Of a stretch of 64,000 nucleotides of DNA, positions 32,563 to 43,672 are shown piece by piece. Both the position numbers and the translations under genes were made by a program. The notes beneath the pieces were generated by a model, which worked only from the letters and a program-made list of their open reading frames with translations, did not search any database and was not told where the DNA came from. This DNA is from Anolis sagrei (Eukaryota > Chordata > Lepidosauria > Squamata > Anolidae): assembly GCF_037176765.1 (NCBI RefSeq), contig NC_090034.1:22607375-22671374 (forward strand), in the 5' to 3' direction. Position 1 is the stretch's first letter. The number at the start of each line of letters is the position of its first letter.

Positions 32563-33353
32563 CTTAATCTGTCCTCCACCCCGCGGAGGTTAAGGGTCAC
32601 AGAGAGTCTAAAACTGACCAGATAATGATCAGACCATGACACAGGAAGGATGTTTTGGTCTTCCACTCTGAACATTCCACTGTCCGCTACAAAAACTAGG
32701 TCAAGAGTGTGGCCAGCCTGATGGGTGGGTCCAGATATAATTTGTGACAGTCCCATGGTCGTCATGGCGGCCATGAAGTCCTGAGCTGCACCGGTCAAAG
32801 AGGTCTCAGCATGAATGTTAAAGTCTCCCAGCACAACCAGGCGTTGGGAGACCAGGGCCGAATTGGAGACCACCTCTGCTAGCTCAGACAGGGAGACTGC
32901 TGGGTCGCGGGGTGGGTGGTACACCAGCAGAAACCCCACACTGTCATGGTTCCCCACCCTCAGGTGGACACACTCGAACCCAGATGTTTGCGGAACAGCG
33001 CATCTGACCATGGCGATGGATTGCCGAAAGACTACTGCGACCCCTCCTCCCCGCCCCCCCAGCCTGGCCTGCTGATGCACTCCGAAACCCGGTGGGCACA
33101 GCTGAGTAAGGTTTACTCCCCCCAGCTCATCCAACCAGGTCTCAGTAATGCAAGCCAGATCTGCCCCCTCATCCAGGATCAAGTCCTGAATGGCAGCGGT
33201 CTTACCATTGACAGATCTGGCATTGATCAGCAGGACCTTAAGACCGGGGGAACTGCCATGGGGCCTACCACTTCCTACCTTCTCCAGGGTCGCAAGAATT
33301 CTGTTGCGCTTCTCCCTGGGACGATGGTAACCAGCCAGTCTCCTCCCCCACAC
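32541..33353 (-). pseudogene. L2 endonuclease segment
   Basis: It has 270 codons with AP-endonuclease motifs: N (LLINARSV), E (TETWLDE), D-N (LGDFNIH) and the terminal SDH (WSDHYLV). Proline- and glycine-rich loops are typical of L2. Confidence 0.88.
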
Positions 33354-33609
33354 GACCTGAATGGCGCCCCCCTCCTCTGGTCCCCCCTCCCCCCCTACAT
33401 GGTTGGAATCTGTGGCTAGTCAGCTTCCGGGAGACGTAAGGCTGGGGTATAGTCTCCCTTGGATTTCAGGAAGGGGTGCTTCCGATGTCAAGCTGGAAAG
33501 AGAGGCATCAAGGGAGCTGAGTGGGCTGAACAGGGGAATTGTTCTTGGGCGGGAGGTTAAAGGATTCTCCCAAGAAATCGCACAACAGCGATAGGTCGTT
33601 CTTTCCACA

Positions 33610-34090
33610 AGACTCTGTTTCAGCCATTCCTATATCAACAATAATTCCTTCACGCAACTACCACTCAACACTACAAACACCACTCAACGCAAGCCAACCC
33701 TCGCTCACAACTAACTCACATCACAACCAACCATTCCACCAGTCACTCCACAACTACACACGCTCTCCACATTCTTCCGCAGATTCTCAACAACCACAAA
33801 CTAACTACACTCTCTCATCAACTTACACAACCCTATGCCATCTACGAACTTTCCTATATCTTCCTATGCTTTCAACAATCAGTCTTCCTATACCTTCCTA
33901 TGCCTTCAACAGTCAGTCTCATGTATTCTTGGGCTCACTTCACACTGGACTCCTATCTAACCCTGTCCTATGCTATCAATCTCCTATATATATATAATCC
34001 TATTTATTCTCTCCACCTCCTGCCACAGTCAACAACCAACACATACACAACATACTATCTGCACAATTACTACACTAGCTAACCAAAAGA
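33610..34090 (-). other. Strongly G-poor stretch upstream of the L2
   Basis: For about 480 bp the plus strand has almost no G, so the L2 sense strand is C-poor. It lies where the 5' UTR of the L2 would be, between its endonuclease segment and the right LTR part. No coding frame here resembles a known family. Confidence 0.5.
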
Positions 34091-34099
34091 AGGAAAGAA

Positions 34100-34735
34100 A
34101 ACAAAATAAAAAAGAGATAGAACAAGATGTTGCTGTGCCAGGGATTGTTGACTCCACACTGCAGGCGAATCTTAGTTCAGTTCACACAGAGAAATCTTTA
34201 GTTCAGTTCACACAGAGAAACCTTTCGTACAGGACATGAATCAGTTCCACCTGTAGAAAGCTTTGTCTTTTACAGCTTTTTCTGGGGGAATTCAGTCCCA
34301 CAGCTCTACAGAGAAGCATAGCTTTTGCTGGGGGAATCCAGTCCCACAGCTTTATAGCCAGCGTTTGCTGGGAATTGAAGACCTTCTTTCCTCTCGGAAA
34401 TCTACAAAAGGACCCTGTTTGGTAAGGACCATTCGCGGCAGGTAGAGGTCAAGGATTTCCCTGATAGAGAAGAAACAGTTCATGAAGACAGTTGCCTATC
34501 CCTTGTGGAAAAGATTAAGAAAGCCACCAGTTGATTCAAAGCCTTGAAGTATTTGTTTGATTTATTGAAGATCTGAGCACTAATAAAGAACCTTGTTAAA
34601 CTTTCCAAGTTTCTAAAGACTTTGTTTAGGGAAATCTATAGGGCTTCTAATCCGAGGCATCCCCGGCGTCCCGTTGGGCATACAGAGCACGTCCTGTCTA
34701 CAGACCTTTTCACAGGCCCAGTGCATGACAGCACA
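34100..34735. mobile_element. Solo LTR, copy 2, right part
   Basis: It matches 5430-6078: CACACAGAGAAA, TTTACAGCTT, CAGTTGCCT, an AATAAAG signal near 34582, and the end CAGCACA. The left border with the L2 is approximate. Confidence 0.75.
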
Positions 34736-34740
34736 GCTAG

Positions 34741-35924
34741 TATGATATATTTTGTCAAATGTGTGATGGTGAAAGCATGGGTCCTGATTCTACAGGTACA
34801 GCAGTTGTGCTACATTTGGGAAGAGGGTATAGCTAGTTATAATACCGAGATATAACACAGCCCATGCCAATATTATGATTACCACTTTTGTCAACAAATA
34901 TGTTATTAAAAATACAATGCATAATGCAACAGCAATTTCCCTTTGTGTGCCCCCCTACCATGCTTCATACAATTGGCTGGCCATGTCATGCACAAGCGCC
35001 AATTTGCATGATCAAGCTGGCTCTCCAAGCAAAGCTATTCCATGCAGATGTATCCGAATGCATCCCACGCACCAGAGAGGCCCAAAGCACTGTTGCATGA
35101 AAGCTAAGCCATCGTATTGAATTCCGTCAATATATTATCCTCCTAAAGAAAATCAGAATTCTATCTTCAGCATCAGCAGCCACTGAGGTGAAAAGAGGGG
35201 TCACCAAAGAAAAAATGGAGCATTTATGAAGAGCGGATCAAGTGATATCTAGCTTGCCAGATTCCTTGCAAGGTCTAAATGCACCCAGTTCCCTTCTGTT
35301 TGTTGAAATGGGGGTTGGGAATTAGGTGACTGCTATCCCATCTTTCCAAACAGCAGGGACACTCCCACAAAAGGTGTAGTATAATAAAGAGTAATGGGGT
35401 TCAAAGAGTAATACCTCTCATTTAACTCAAAGATAGCTACTTTTGGTGGTTCCATGTCAGTGGGGGCAGTAATCCATTTTGGCTTTAAATTGGGTATCTC
35501 TTTCTCCCAAACAGCACCTCTGAGTCCTCCTTTAAATTCAATAATATCTGGGGACCCAAATTGGGTGAACACAAAAGAGCGCTGACCATTATGTAAAGAA
35601 ATAATTGTTGGCCCTCTTTATCCACAGCTTCTCTGCCCATGGATTCAACAGCCCTTTGAATGTTTTGCTGCTTCTGTTTCCAACTCTGCTACAGCGGTTG
35701 CCACATTTCCTAATCATGGTAATGCATACTTAAAATCTGAAATTGAATTTGGCACTCAGGCTGAACTATCTCTATGCTATGCCAAATAGCATGGAAATAG
35801 CAGGAATGAACGTTCAGTGGTTTGTGAACCGTAAAAGGACAACCAAATAAGAATGCTAAGAGAGAATTCCCCCATTTTTACACCTGTGGGCCACAGGGAG
35901 CTTGGGGGAATGAAAACCTTAACC
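34741..35924. other. Intergenic, mostly unassigned
   Basis: A block near 35560-35660 (CCCTCTTTATCCACAG, CCATGGATTCAACAGCC) recurs near 47740-47850, so an old DNA-transposon-like repeat is present twice. No gene is supported. Confidence 0.4.
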
Positions 35925-35990
35925 CATGGCACCCTAGAATCGGAGAGCTGGAAGTGGCCTCATGGACCATTGAGTCCAGCTCCTTGCCCA
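35925..35990 (-). mobile_element. CR1 tail fragment
   Basis: CTAGAATCGGAGAGCTGGAA and CATTGAGTCCAGCTCCTTGC are the reverse of the CR1 3' end seen at 19215-19283. Confidence 0.65.
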
Positions 35991-36081
35991 GGCCCTATCT
36001 ACACTGTCAAATGATGCAGTTTCAAACTTCACTATGTGGCAGTATAGGTGGGGCCTCATAGTGAAGGTTCTCCAACTAGAG

Positions 36082-37050
36082 CAGTGGTTCCCAACCTGTG
36101 GTCTGTGGACCACCAGGGGTCCCCAAGGACTATAATATGGTCTGTGGTCTCATCGTTACTACACCGGCCGGTCTCACAAAACCCTGTTATAGTGCTGCAG
36201 AAACAGGAATGTCAGGAGGGGAGAGGCTGACTACCCACAAAAGGTGCAACCAGAAGCCTCTGGACTACCACTACAGCTGCTGCTGCTGCTGTAGCTCCTC
36301 CTCCTCCCTCCCCTGGAGCAGAGCCATTCCATGTGGCACTTGAAGTGGGAGTACCTTGGTTTTTTTTTGTTTATAGGCCTGTTCCTGGGGTTATTTGGGG
36401 TCTGGTTCATAAAATTGCATTGGATAGACCACATCAGCTCTAGATTATTAAATATGGTTTTCTGTGGGCAAGCAGATGGCGACTACTTAATGGCATATGT
36501 TCTGTTGCAATGATGTTGAATGCAGACACTCACAAGCGCGGAAGCCTTTTGCCTTTCACCAAGAAAAAAACTCAGTCGTCGTCTTTTGCAGAGTTTATAA
36601 AAGAACATATATACATACAGAGTCCAAATGTTATCTTTGAGACACAAGCCTTGTAGAACTCCAAACTCCTTCCAACAAACTCCTCCAAATGCCCCTCTCC
36701 AACAATACGGCTCCAGCAACCACCTCCAACAACCCACAGAATGGAGTAATACTTTGGTTCTTTTATTCCCCTTGCAGCTGCCCCACCCTGGCTGTAACCA
36801 CGCAATGTTAGCCAGTGGTTTAGCTCACTGTCTGCTGCATTGATCCTTGCAGAACTTGTTGCTTACTACTTAAGAAATGAACTCTAACATGTTCTGTATC
36901 AGAAACTAGAGCTGATGTGGTCTATCCAATGCAGTTTTCTGAATCAGCACCTCAAATACCCAAACCAAATCTAAAGTTGACCAAAAATGGATTTAAAACC
37001 CTTTTGGTACTAATGTTGGAGAGTGGTCCCTGCTCACAGTGGACCCTGGT
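36082..37050 (+). mobile_element. Non-autonomous hAT element, copy A, carrying a solo LTR
   Basis: It starts CAGTGGTTCCCAACCTGTGG, a Charlie-like hAT end. Its right half (CTGTATCAGAAACTAGAGCT, TTTTGGTACTAATGTTGGAG) matches copy B at 44367-44500. It has an internal foldback around GAGCTGATGTGGTCTATCCA. The right terminal repeat is not preserved. A CTG-rich run lies near 36273. Confidence 0.7.
36503..36889. mobile_element. Solo LTR (387 bp) inside hAT copy A
   Basis: It starts TGTTGCAATG and ends CTCTAACA (4-bp inverted ends TGTT/AACA). A perfect 5-bp target duplication TGTTC lies at 36498-36502 and 36890-36894. Removing it restores the sequence of copy B (GCATATGTTCTGTATCAG). A TATAAAA-like box is near 36596. 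It is a different family from the LTRs at 5233 and 29879; no internal genes are seen. Confidence 0.8.
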
Positions 37051-37098
37051 GCCAGAGTCTTTGCAGTTCAATCTTTAAATCCTAATATTGTGTAAGCT

Positions 37099-37234
37099 AG
37101 GCATCCTCAAAATGCGACCCTCCAGCTGTTTGGGCCTTCAACTACCAGAATTCCTGACAATTGAACAAGCTTGTTAGGGCTTCTGGGAAATGGAGGCCCA
37201 AACAGCTGGAGAGTCACAGTCTGAGGATGCCTGA
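37099..37234. mobile_element. hAT-type MITE with perfect target duplication
   Basis: Inverted ends are AGGCATCCTCA and TGAGGATGCCT, flanked by an exact 8-bp duplication TGTAAGCT at 37091-37098 and 37235-37242. The interior is the CCAGCTGTTTGGGCCTTCAA foldback shared with other MITEs here. Confidence 0.88.
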
Positions 37235-38236
37235 TGTAAGCTTTTCCAGTTGCTTCTCATCAATTCTGCTGTCACCTCAGACTTCAACACTGCCAAGCCA
37301 TACTTTTGGTTCCCAACCCCTCCCCCCATGATCGTGAGGCCAGGAGTATTGTGCTACAAAACTGTCAGTCTGAATTCGGAAGTCCCAGTGTAGTTTGATG
37401 TGTTCATTTTCTGTAACTTTTTCAGGGTTGCGATCCCACCAGCTTATTGTCGCAGGCAGATGGTATTTGTGACACAAGTTCCAGTGGGTCATCTGAACAA
37501 CAGTATTATGCCTCTGCTTGTAGTCCATCTGTGCAATCTTCCTGCAGCATTGTTATTGTTGTTGTATTTATTTAAATTCTGCTCTTCAGTCTAGAAGCCT
37601 CTCGAAATAGCTTACAAATTGCTGATTTGACCACTCCCTTCCCTTATTTATATAATCTGATTATAAGTAAAAGGGAATGGCAGTTTGGATGCTCTTTAAA
37701 TTTCACTGCCAAAATTACTGCTGCCTCACCAAACTACAACTCCCAGGACTCCATAGCATAGAGCCCTGTCAGTTAAAAGGGTGTCAACTAATAGTTTGAT
37801 AACAGACATGCACCCCAAATAAATTATTTTAGCATAAGCTGGTGAGCATTTGAATTCCTAGTGCATAAGAGAAAGTGAACTGAAATCCACCAAAGCTCAA
37901 TAATGTCGTCAGAACGGTGTTGCGTGATACTTTCATTTACCATGCTCCCAGCATTTTAATTTTTAAAAAGACAGCTTTAAAACTGGTCACAAATTTCTAA
38001 AAGGCTTGTTTGACTCAGTCACGGACATCTGGAAGCTGATGTATAGCTCTGTTAGCCTGGGAGGTTCATTACCTCTGCAGCGAAACATCATTTGGTTTGC
38101 AAGAGTCCTTCTGGCAAGACATCCTGCTGTTAGTGAATTTACTAAAGGCAGAGTATTTTCTGTAATAAGCATTAGTCACATTTTTCTGGTTATACTCCAC
38201 ATTGTAACAAAACCCAGCTTATTAATATGTGCAACA

Positions 38237-38313
38237 TGCTAAGACATCCATGAGTCGCCTTTTTGGGCTGAAAAATGCGGTATAGAAATAAAGCAAATAA
38301 ATAAATAAATAAA
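38237..38313 (+). mobile_element. LINE/SINE 3' tail fragment
   Basis: GAGTCGCCTTTTTGGGCTGA and GCGGTATAGAAATAAAGC followed by AAATA repeats form a common lizard retroelement 3' end. The rest is missing. Confidence 0.5.
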
Positions 38314-38654
38314 TCTCCATTTAGACCTTGGCTAGTAGGTTGGAATTTGTGGCTGTCTCCCCATACAGCCCATTTCCTTTCCAATTAGGGTATTTGTTGG
38401 GCTAAGTTTTCTTCTGGAAGCTGCCAGGAGCTTGATGCCAAATGGCTGGTTTTCTTTTTTTAAAGTGTGGTCTAAGTAGCTGACAACAAACGATAATGGG
38501 TCCCCAGGGAAGTAATGGGAAAGAGGCATTGCACAGCCCTGGCATCCAGCAGAATAAGGATTTATGGCTGTGATTGCCAACAGGACTGCCAGTTTTGCTA
38601 CTTTTGCAGTCTTTGTATCAGAACATAAACACCACTACTTTTTTTTTTTGCCAA

Positions 38655-38730
38655 AGAACCCTATGACCCTTAGGGTCGCCATGAATCAGAAGAAACTTGA
38701 CGGCACATGACAACAGCAACAACAGGTGAT
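38655..38730 (+). mobile_element. 5S-derived SINE 3' end fragment
   Basis: CCTATGACCCTTAGGGTCGC and GAAACTTGACGGCACATGAC are like the tail that follows the body of the 5S-derived SINE family. The 5S part is absent. Confidence 0.45.
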
Positions 38731-39725
38731 GAAATTTCATCAGATGTTGCTTGGCATGTCTAGATAATCAACTGCTATATGAGAAAGCCCATAATGAGAA
38801 TTTGGAATAAATACAAATTTAGAATTTATTCAGAAGGGAGGGGGAGGAGCCATAGGTGCCCTCATGAAAAGTTCCCAGATCTGGTAGTCAAATTCTTTGA
38901 ACATAATAGGGTTCTAGCTAATTACTTTTATCTCTCTCTCTCTCACTCTCTTCAGATCAGAGGCTGACCTTTCTGTATCTTGTTTATTCTCCCCTTTGAT
39001 CATTTCAGATTAATTACTTTTTCTGCATTCATTGAGGTAGCTCTGAGTGGAGAGCTATAGCATCATTATAAGCAATCAAATATGTGGCTAGATTTATTTT
39101 GAGTCATGATGCGAGGGGGGAAAACAGACATCAGGTAGCCAAGAGAGATGTGCAACCATAGCAATAGACGATGAATGCCTCAGCGGATGGGCAGGGGGGA
39201 ACTGAGTTTGCTCGCTTCTGTACGCCTACATTCACTCTTGACCATTTGCCCCCAGGCTTGTCGCACTGAGAGGCTCGTAGTTGTTAATATGCCTCAATTA
39301 TTGGTTGCTCTTCAGTGATGACTTATGCCTTGCTTCTTGACCCTGCCTCTGGCTTTTCCTCCATGCAGACTTGTATCTCTTTCACGCAATTTAGTTACAT
39401 GAGCCCACTTTAACTGCTGTGATTGGATCTGTTGAAATCCTAGGGTCTGGAAGGCGTTAGAACTGAGATATTGCAGAATGGGGAAATGGGTTTTATTTGT
39501 CCATAGAGAGGGACAGAAGAATAATGGGGGAGATGCAACCTGGTAATGGGATGCACATGGTTTCATGTGATTTCTGAAATGTAGGTTTGCCTGCCTCGTG
39601 TGATAAATTCCTAGGATAAGGGGAAACAGAATGTATAAATAGGAACAACATGGCTTTGGTTTGGTACACCTTATACTCTGCCATGGTGATGATGTCGAGT
39701 TTGGACACCCCCCCCCCCGGTAAAA
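38731..39725. other. Intergenic, no gene recognised
   Basis: A CT run lies at 38931-38951 and a C homopolymer at 39709-39718. No other structure was identified. Confidence 0.4.
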
Positions 39726-39967
39726 TCTATATCTATAAATCTGTAAGGGGCGTCCAACGGGACAGCAAAACTCAAAACCCCCCCAACGAAAATTTAACAA
39801 AATTCCCATGCACATACCTCAACCCACAAGGTATGCCGAAATCGATTCACAATACTAAACAAAAACAACAACACACTCACAAAAGAACAAAACAACTGAG
39901 CATGCGCAATGGCGCAAAGTCCCAGTCATGCGCACATGGCTGAACGGCCAACGCACGCTCCGCACGC

Positions 39968-40240
39968 TCCTTTGGAGTGGGGCCTTCCAATATGACTCAG
40001 AGTCCGGGTACCCATCTATCAGGAGGGATCGAATGGTGTTCTCCTGCCTGGCAGCATGGGTTTGGAGTAGGTGTCCTTTGGAGAACCCTTCCAATATGTC
40101 TCAGAGTCTGGATGGCCCTCTGTCAGGAGGGATCGGATGGTGTTCCCCGCCCTGGCAGAATGGGTTTGGAGTAGGTGTCCTTTGGGGGGCCCTTCCAATA
40201 TGACTCAGAGACTGGATGGCTCTCTGTCAGGAGGGATCGG
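39968..40240 (+). repeat. 104-106-bp tandem repeat in Helitron
   Basis: Units start at 39968, 40074 and 40178, each TCCTTTGG...CCTTCCAATATG...CAGGAGGGATCG...TGGGTTTGGAGTAGGTG; the third is partial. Parts resemble the CR1 tail text CTGTCAGGAGGG. Confidence 0.85.
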
Positions 40241-40257
40241 AAGCATTGGGATCCAAG

Positions 40258-40592
40258 CATTGGGAAGGAAGAAAGGAAGGAGGGAAGGCAGGAAAGAAAG
40301 AGGTACCGAAGGAAGGAAGAAGAGAAAGTAGAAAGGAAAGAAAAATAAAAGGAAGGAAAGGCAGGAAAGAGGAAAAGAAGGAAGGAGAAAATAAAATAAA
40401 AAGTGAAAGAAGGAAGGAAACATGGAGGGAAGAAAGGAGGCAAAGGAAGAAAGGGGGAGGGAATGAAGGAAAGAGAGAAGGATGAAACCAAGGAGCGAAA
40501 GAAGGAAAGAAAGAAAGAAAGAAAGAAAGAGGAAGAGAAGGAAGAAAGGAGAGAAAGGGGGAGAAAAAGGGGGAAGGAATAGGTAGGTACCT
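40258..40592. repeat. (GGAA)n-rich polypurine tract
   Basis: Almost pure A and G for about 335 bp, with GGAAGGAAA and GAAAGAAA units. It produces long low-complexity open frames on both strands that are not genes. Confidence 0.9.
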
Positions 40593-40636
40593 CTCTTTAC
40601 TATAGGCCACAGCAACGCGTGGCAGGGCACAGCTAG

Positions 40637-43229
40637 TTATTAATAAACTCAGTAAAGCAGCTGAGAGTTCCACAGGTAGCGGGAGTCTGAAGTTCTATTG
40701 ATCGGCTATGCAAACGATCAGGATACAGAGGAGCCCAGCAGCAGCTACAAAGCACCCAGAATACTTTGCTACCTTTATTACAATATAACTCTTTAATAAA
40801 TGTGCACTACGGTGCGTTATCCTCTGCGCCTGACTCTTTGTATCTCCTTTCCCCCCTGTATCTTTCTCCCCGCCTCTGGCAGCCGGCCCCGGTAACCACA
40901 TGACCTCCACATTCCCTGGAGCAGGGCTCTCTCCTCTCCTTCACTCCCCATATCACATCCTTGCACCCCAACTAATCCCTTAGCCAACCCCCATCCCCTG
41001 TGAATACCCTGGCCTCCATATGCTGGGTCCCCCTCGGTATCCACAGGCTCCTCTTGTATATGTAATGTAATATTTTATGCTTCAAAAAACTTTGGAGTAT
41101 GAAGTCACCCAGCAAGACCTTGGTGACCTTTTGCCAGCACCTCATGACCCAGAAACTCCCTCCAGCAGTTTTCCTGGACATCATCTCAATTATAAAGGAC
41201 TCAAGTACCCATCATTTCTGGGGCCAATCCATCTCTATTGGCCCCATAGATGCAACTGTACAGAGGACAACAGGAACCTGAGTTCAGACCACCTGTCCTT
41301 TCGTGCAGCTACTTGGACACTACAAAAGACACTCATCACCTGGCATGGATGCTCTGACACATGTCCTGTTTCCCAAATAATCATTTCCCCCTTTCCCAGG
41401 ACTGAATTTGCTAATCTCATCATCTTGGACAATCTGTATGGAACACAATGGATATGGGCACCGTGGGTACCTGAGCCACAAAAGATATTTCATAGCACAC
41501 ATGGGACCTGATGGCTCCACTTTGTTCTGTCCCTTGCTGAGAAAACAGTAATCCATTCAAAGTAATTTGCATCCCCCTGTCAGCCATTGGAGAACAGAAA
41601 TCTGCATCGAAAGTGGGAAATGCTCTCTGATTGGCAAGTGGGCACCACAGTCCCATTTCTTCAAAGGGATCCTCCCCAGCTGGCCGTGATGTCAATGGAG
41701 CTTAGCCAATCATGGTGAAGCTGGCTCCATCTGGAGCAGAAAATTCAAAGGATTTTTATCTATAAAAATGTCTATTTTGCAATGTGTGATATCTCAGCTA
41801 CTTTCTGCGGCTTACCATGAGCTGGCATCCATTTCAGCTGACTTGAATAAATTACCTCAGTAACTTCTTCTTCAACTTGGTGAGATTTCTTGATTAGGAA
41901 ATATTAGGTTAACCTCTTTGCCTCACCAGGCACACAGATCCTCAGGCAGCCCGCTACCAGAACCAGCCACCTGCTTAATGGGACTCGGTATCCGTGTTTT
42001 GGGTTTTGCTATCCGCGGCCCGGATCTCACTACAGCCAGTCCAAATTGCTCTATTTCAATTCCAATGTATCCCAGACCCTTACTTATGGTTCTGGTCTCC
42101 ACTATGTGCCACTCACGTACCTTGAAAGGACTTTATGGTCAATTCTATCCAAAATTTCTGAGTCCACTGGTTGCTTTGCAATGTTGGTTCAAGACACTGT
42201 CTCTGGACACAATGATGGCTTCAGCTGAACAAACAGGGAGGTGAAACTCTTAAGCATTCTTCACCTGAGCACCACCTCTTTACCAGAAAGCCTTGAAACC
42301 AAAAGATAGAGATTTTACTGTCATGTTGAGTCAACTCTGCTCCTTAAGAAGTAAAAAGGGACAATAATGAATTTCTCTTTCCCGTGGCAGTGGTGGTTGC
42401 CCTTTGAAGCAAGTGTGACACCAAATATTTGAGCACTTTCTGATTAGGAGCAAGCAGAGGAGGCAATGCAGCAGGTTCACAGCAGATCACAGAATGTCCT
42501 TGTGACACTGGAGATGACAAAGGATTTTGAGCAAAGATTTAACTCACAGTCAACTTTTTCATCTTATCATCAAATACACGGCACATGCAATCTTCCTTTT
42601 GGTTTATTTCTGGAGGTGATCTGAGGACTGGGATATTGATTCCCAATTCAGATCATTGCTAATTGAAGGAAGAAAACAGAGCAGACTGCACTTCCGTTAA
42701 CCCCACAATCTATAACTACTCCGCATATTCAACTGAGTCACATGCTTTTCTCCCCCCCACCCCCACCCCCACCCCCAATCCAATATTTCACAAACAGTGA
42801 CAAATTAGAAGTTCAAGTGGGATTTGGTGAAGATGTGGAAAAGGTCTAGTTTGGGGGATATAGTGGAGGCTTGCAAGGCCAAAGATCCAGGACTATGATA
42901 TGATCTGCTGCTCCCCTTGGATTCATACAGTCATAGGACTTTATTGTATGAAGCTGTCATCCCATGTCATTTGCATGATACTGGCAACGTACCAGGATAG
43001 ATCCCCCCCAAATCACATCTCTCAGGCAACAGAAACAAATTTGCCATATTGCACGAATAAGTGATGGGACGATGGGGCAATCTGCGGCTATTAGCAGGTA
43101 ATGGGGTTGTCATGTTGCACACAATGTTAAGAACCATTGTCAAAACTGGCATCCTGCTATGCTGGCTGGCCACTTCCATGCAATAAAGTCCATAGAGTTG
43201 GAAGGTACCAGAAATGCTCTTTAATACAG
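40637..43229. other. Intergenic, no gene recognised
   Basis: Contains C/A-rich simple sequence at 42750-42777. A few frames of 60-140 codons are open (for example around 41077-41511 and 41918-42244) but none shows a family motif or splice context I recognise. Confidence 0.4.
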
Positions 43230-43330
43230 CCCTCTTCTATGTTATTTATTATAATTATTTACAGCATTTATATTCTGCCCTTCTCACCCCGCATGGCGGA
43301 TCACAGAATACAAACACGACAAACATTCAA
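43230..43330 (-). mobile_element. L2-like 3' end fragment
   Basis: TTTACAGCATTTATATTCTG, CCCTTCTCACCCCGCATGG and GGATCACAGAAT are the antisense of an L2-type LINE end. Confidence 0.5.
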
Positions 43331-43616
43331 TGCCATTAAACAGACAGGACAGACACCAATAGAGATATTATGTCAGCATTTTTTCCAACTTCGGCATCCT
43401 GGAAGTTGTGCTCAATTCCCGCCATGGGAGAGGGGGAGGTATTGCTCCATCCTCTATGACAAAGAGCCTTGATCACAGACTTCCTCCTTCCTTTGATCAC
43501 TGGCATATTCTAGTATTTCTTTTATAGTGTTGTAAAATACCTCCCTGCTTAAGCAGTGTCTAATTTCACTACTCATAGCTTACAGCTGCTTTCGAGCTGC
43601 TTAGTTCAGTGGTTCT

Positions 43617-43630
43617 TAACCTGTGGGTTG

Positions 43631-43672
<42 letters not shown>

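Larger units (their letters stand above)
30066..33620 (-). mobile_element. L2-clade LINE, nearly full coding length
   Basis: Read on the minus strand: an endonuclease (LLINARSVNGK, CITETWLDE, VVLGDFNIHAETSL, SWSDHYLVSF) at 33353-32541, then a linker at 32562-31867. The reverse transcriptase (ISAAFDTIDHGILL, GVPQGSILSPMLFNIYM, LYADDTQLYYSF) is at 31874-30464. The 3' end is CTCCCGAAGGACT plus a TTA microsatellite tail at 30067-30107. Three frame changes separate the coding pieces (near 32550, 31870 and 31605). The family also left the fragments at 43629 and 55650. Confidence 0.93.
39726..40636 (+). mobile_element. Helitron (non-autonomous, 911 bp) with tandem repeats and polypurine tract
   Basis: It starts A|TCTATATCTATAAATCTG and ends CTAG|T at 40633-40636, with a GCCAC/GTGGC hairpin (40606-40623) 9 nt before the end. 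Inside are two and a half direct repeats of about 104-106 bp and then about 340 bp of GGAA-type purines. No Rep/helicase is encoded. Confidence 0.88.

Noticed and set aside
32219-33419. Plus-strand frames of 80-170 codons
   Set aside because: They are antisense to the L2 endonuclease and linker segments.
30066-34100. Target-site duplication of the L2 insertion
   Set aside because: Purine-rich words on both sides look alike but could not be aligned to a clear duplication, so none is claimed.
40123-40673. Several 90-150-codon frames on both strands
   Set aside because: They are translations of the GGAA tract and tandem repeats in a Helitron.
41918-42244. Possible exon in a 108-codon frame
   Set aside because: No recognisable motif and no convincing paired splice sites; could not be told from chance.
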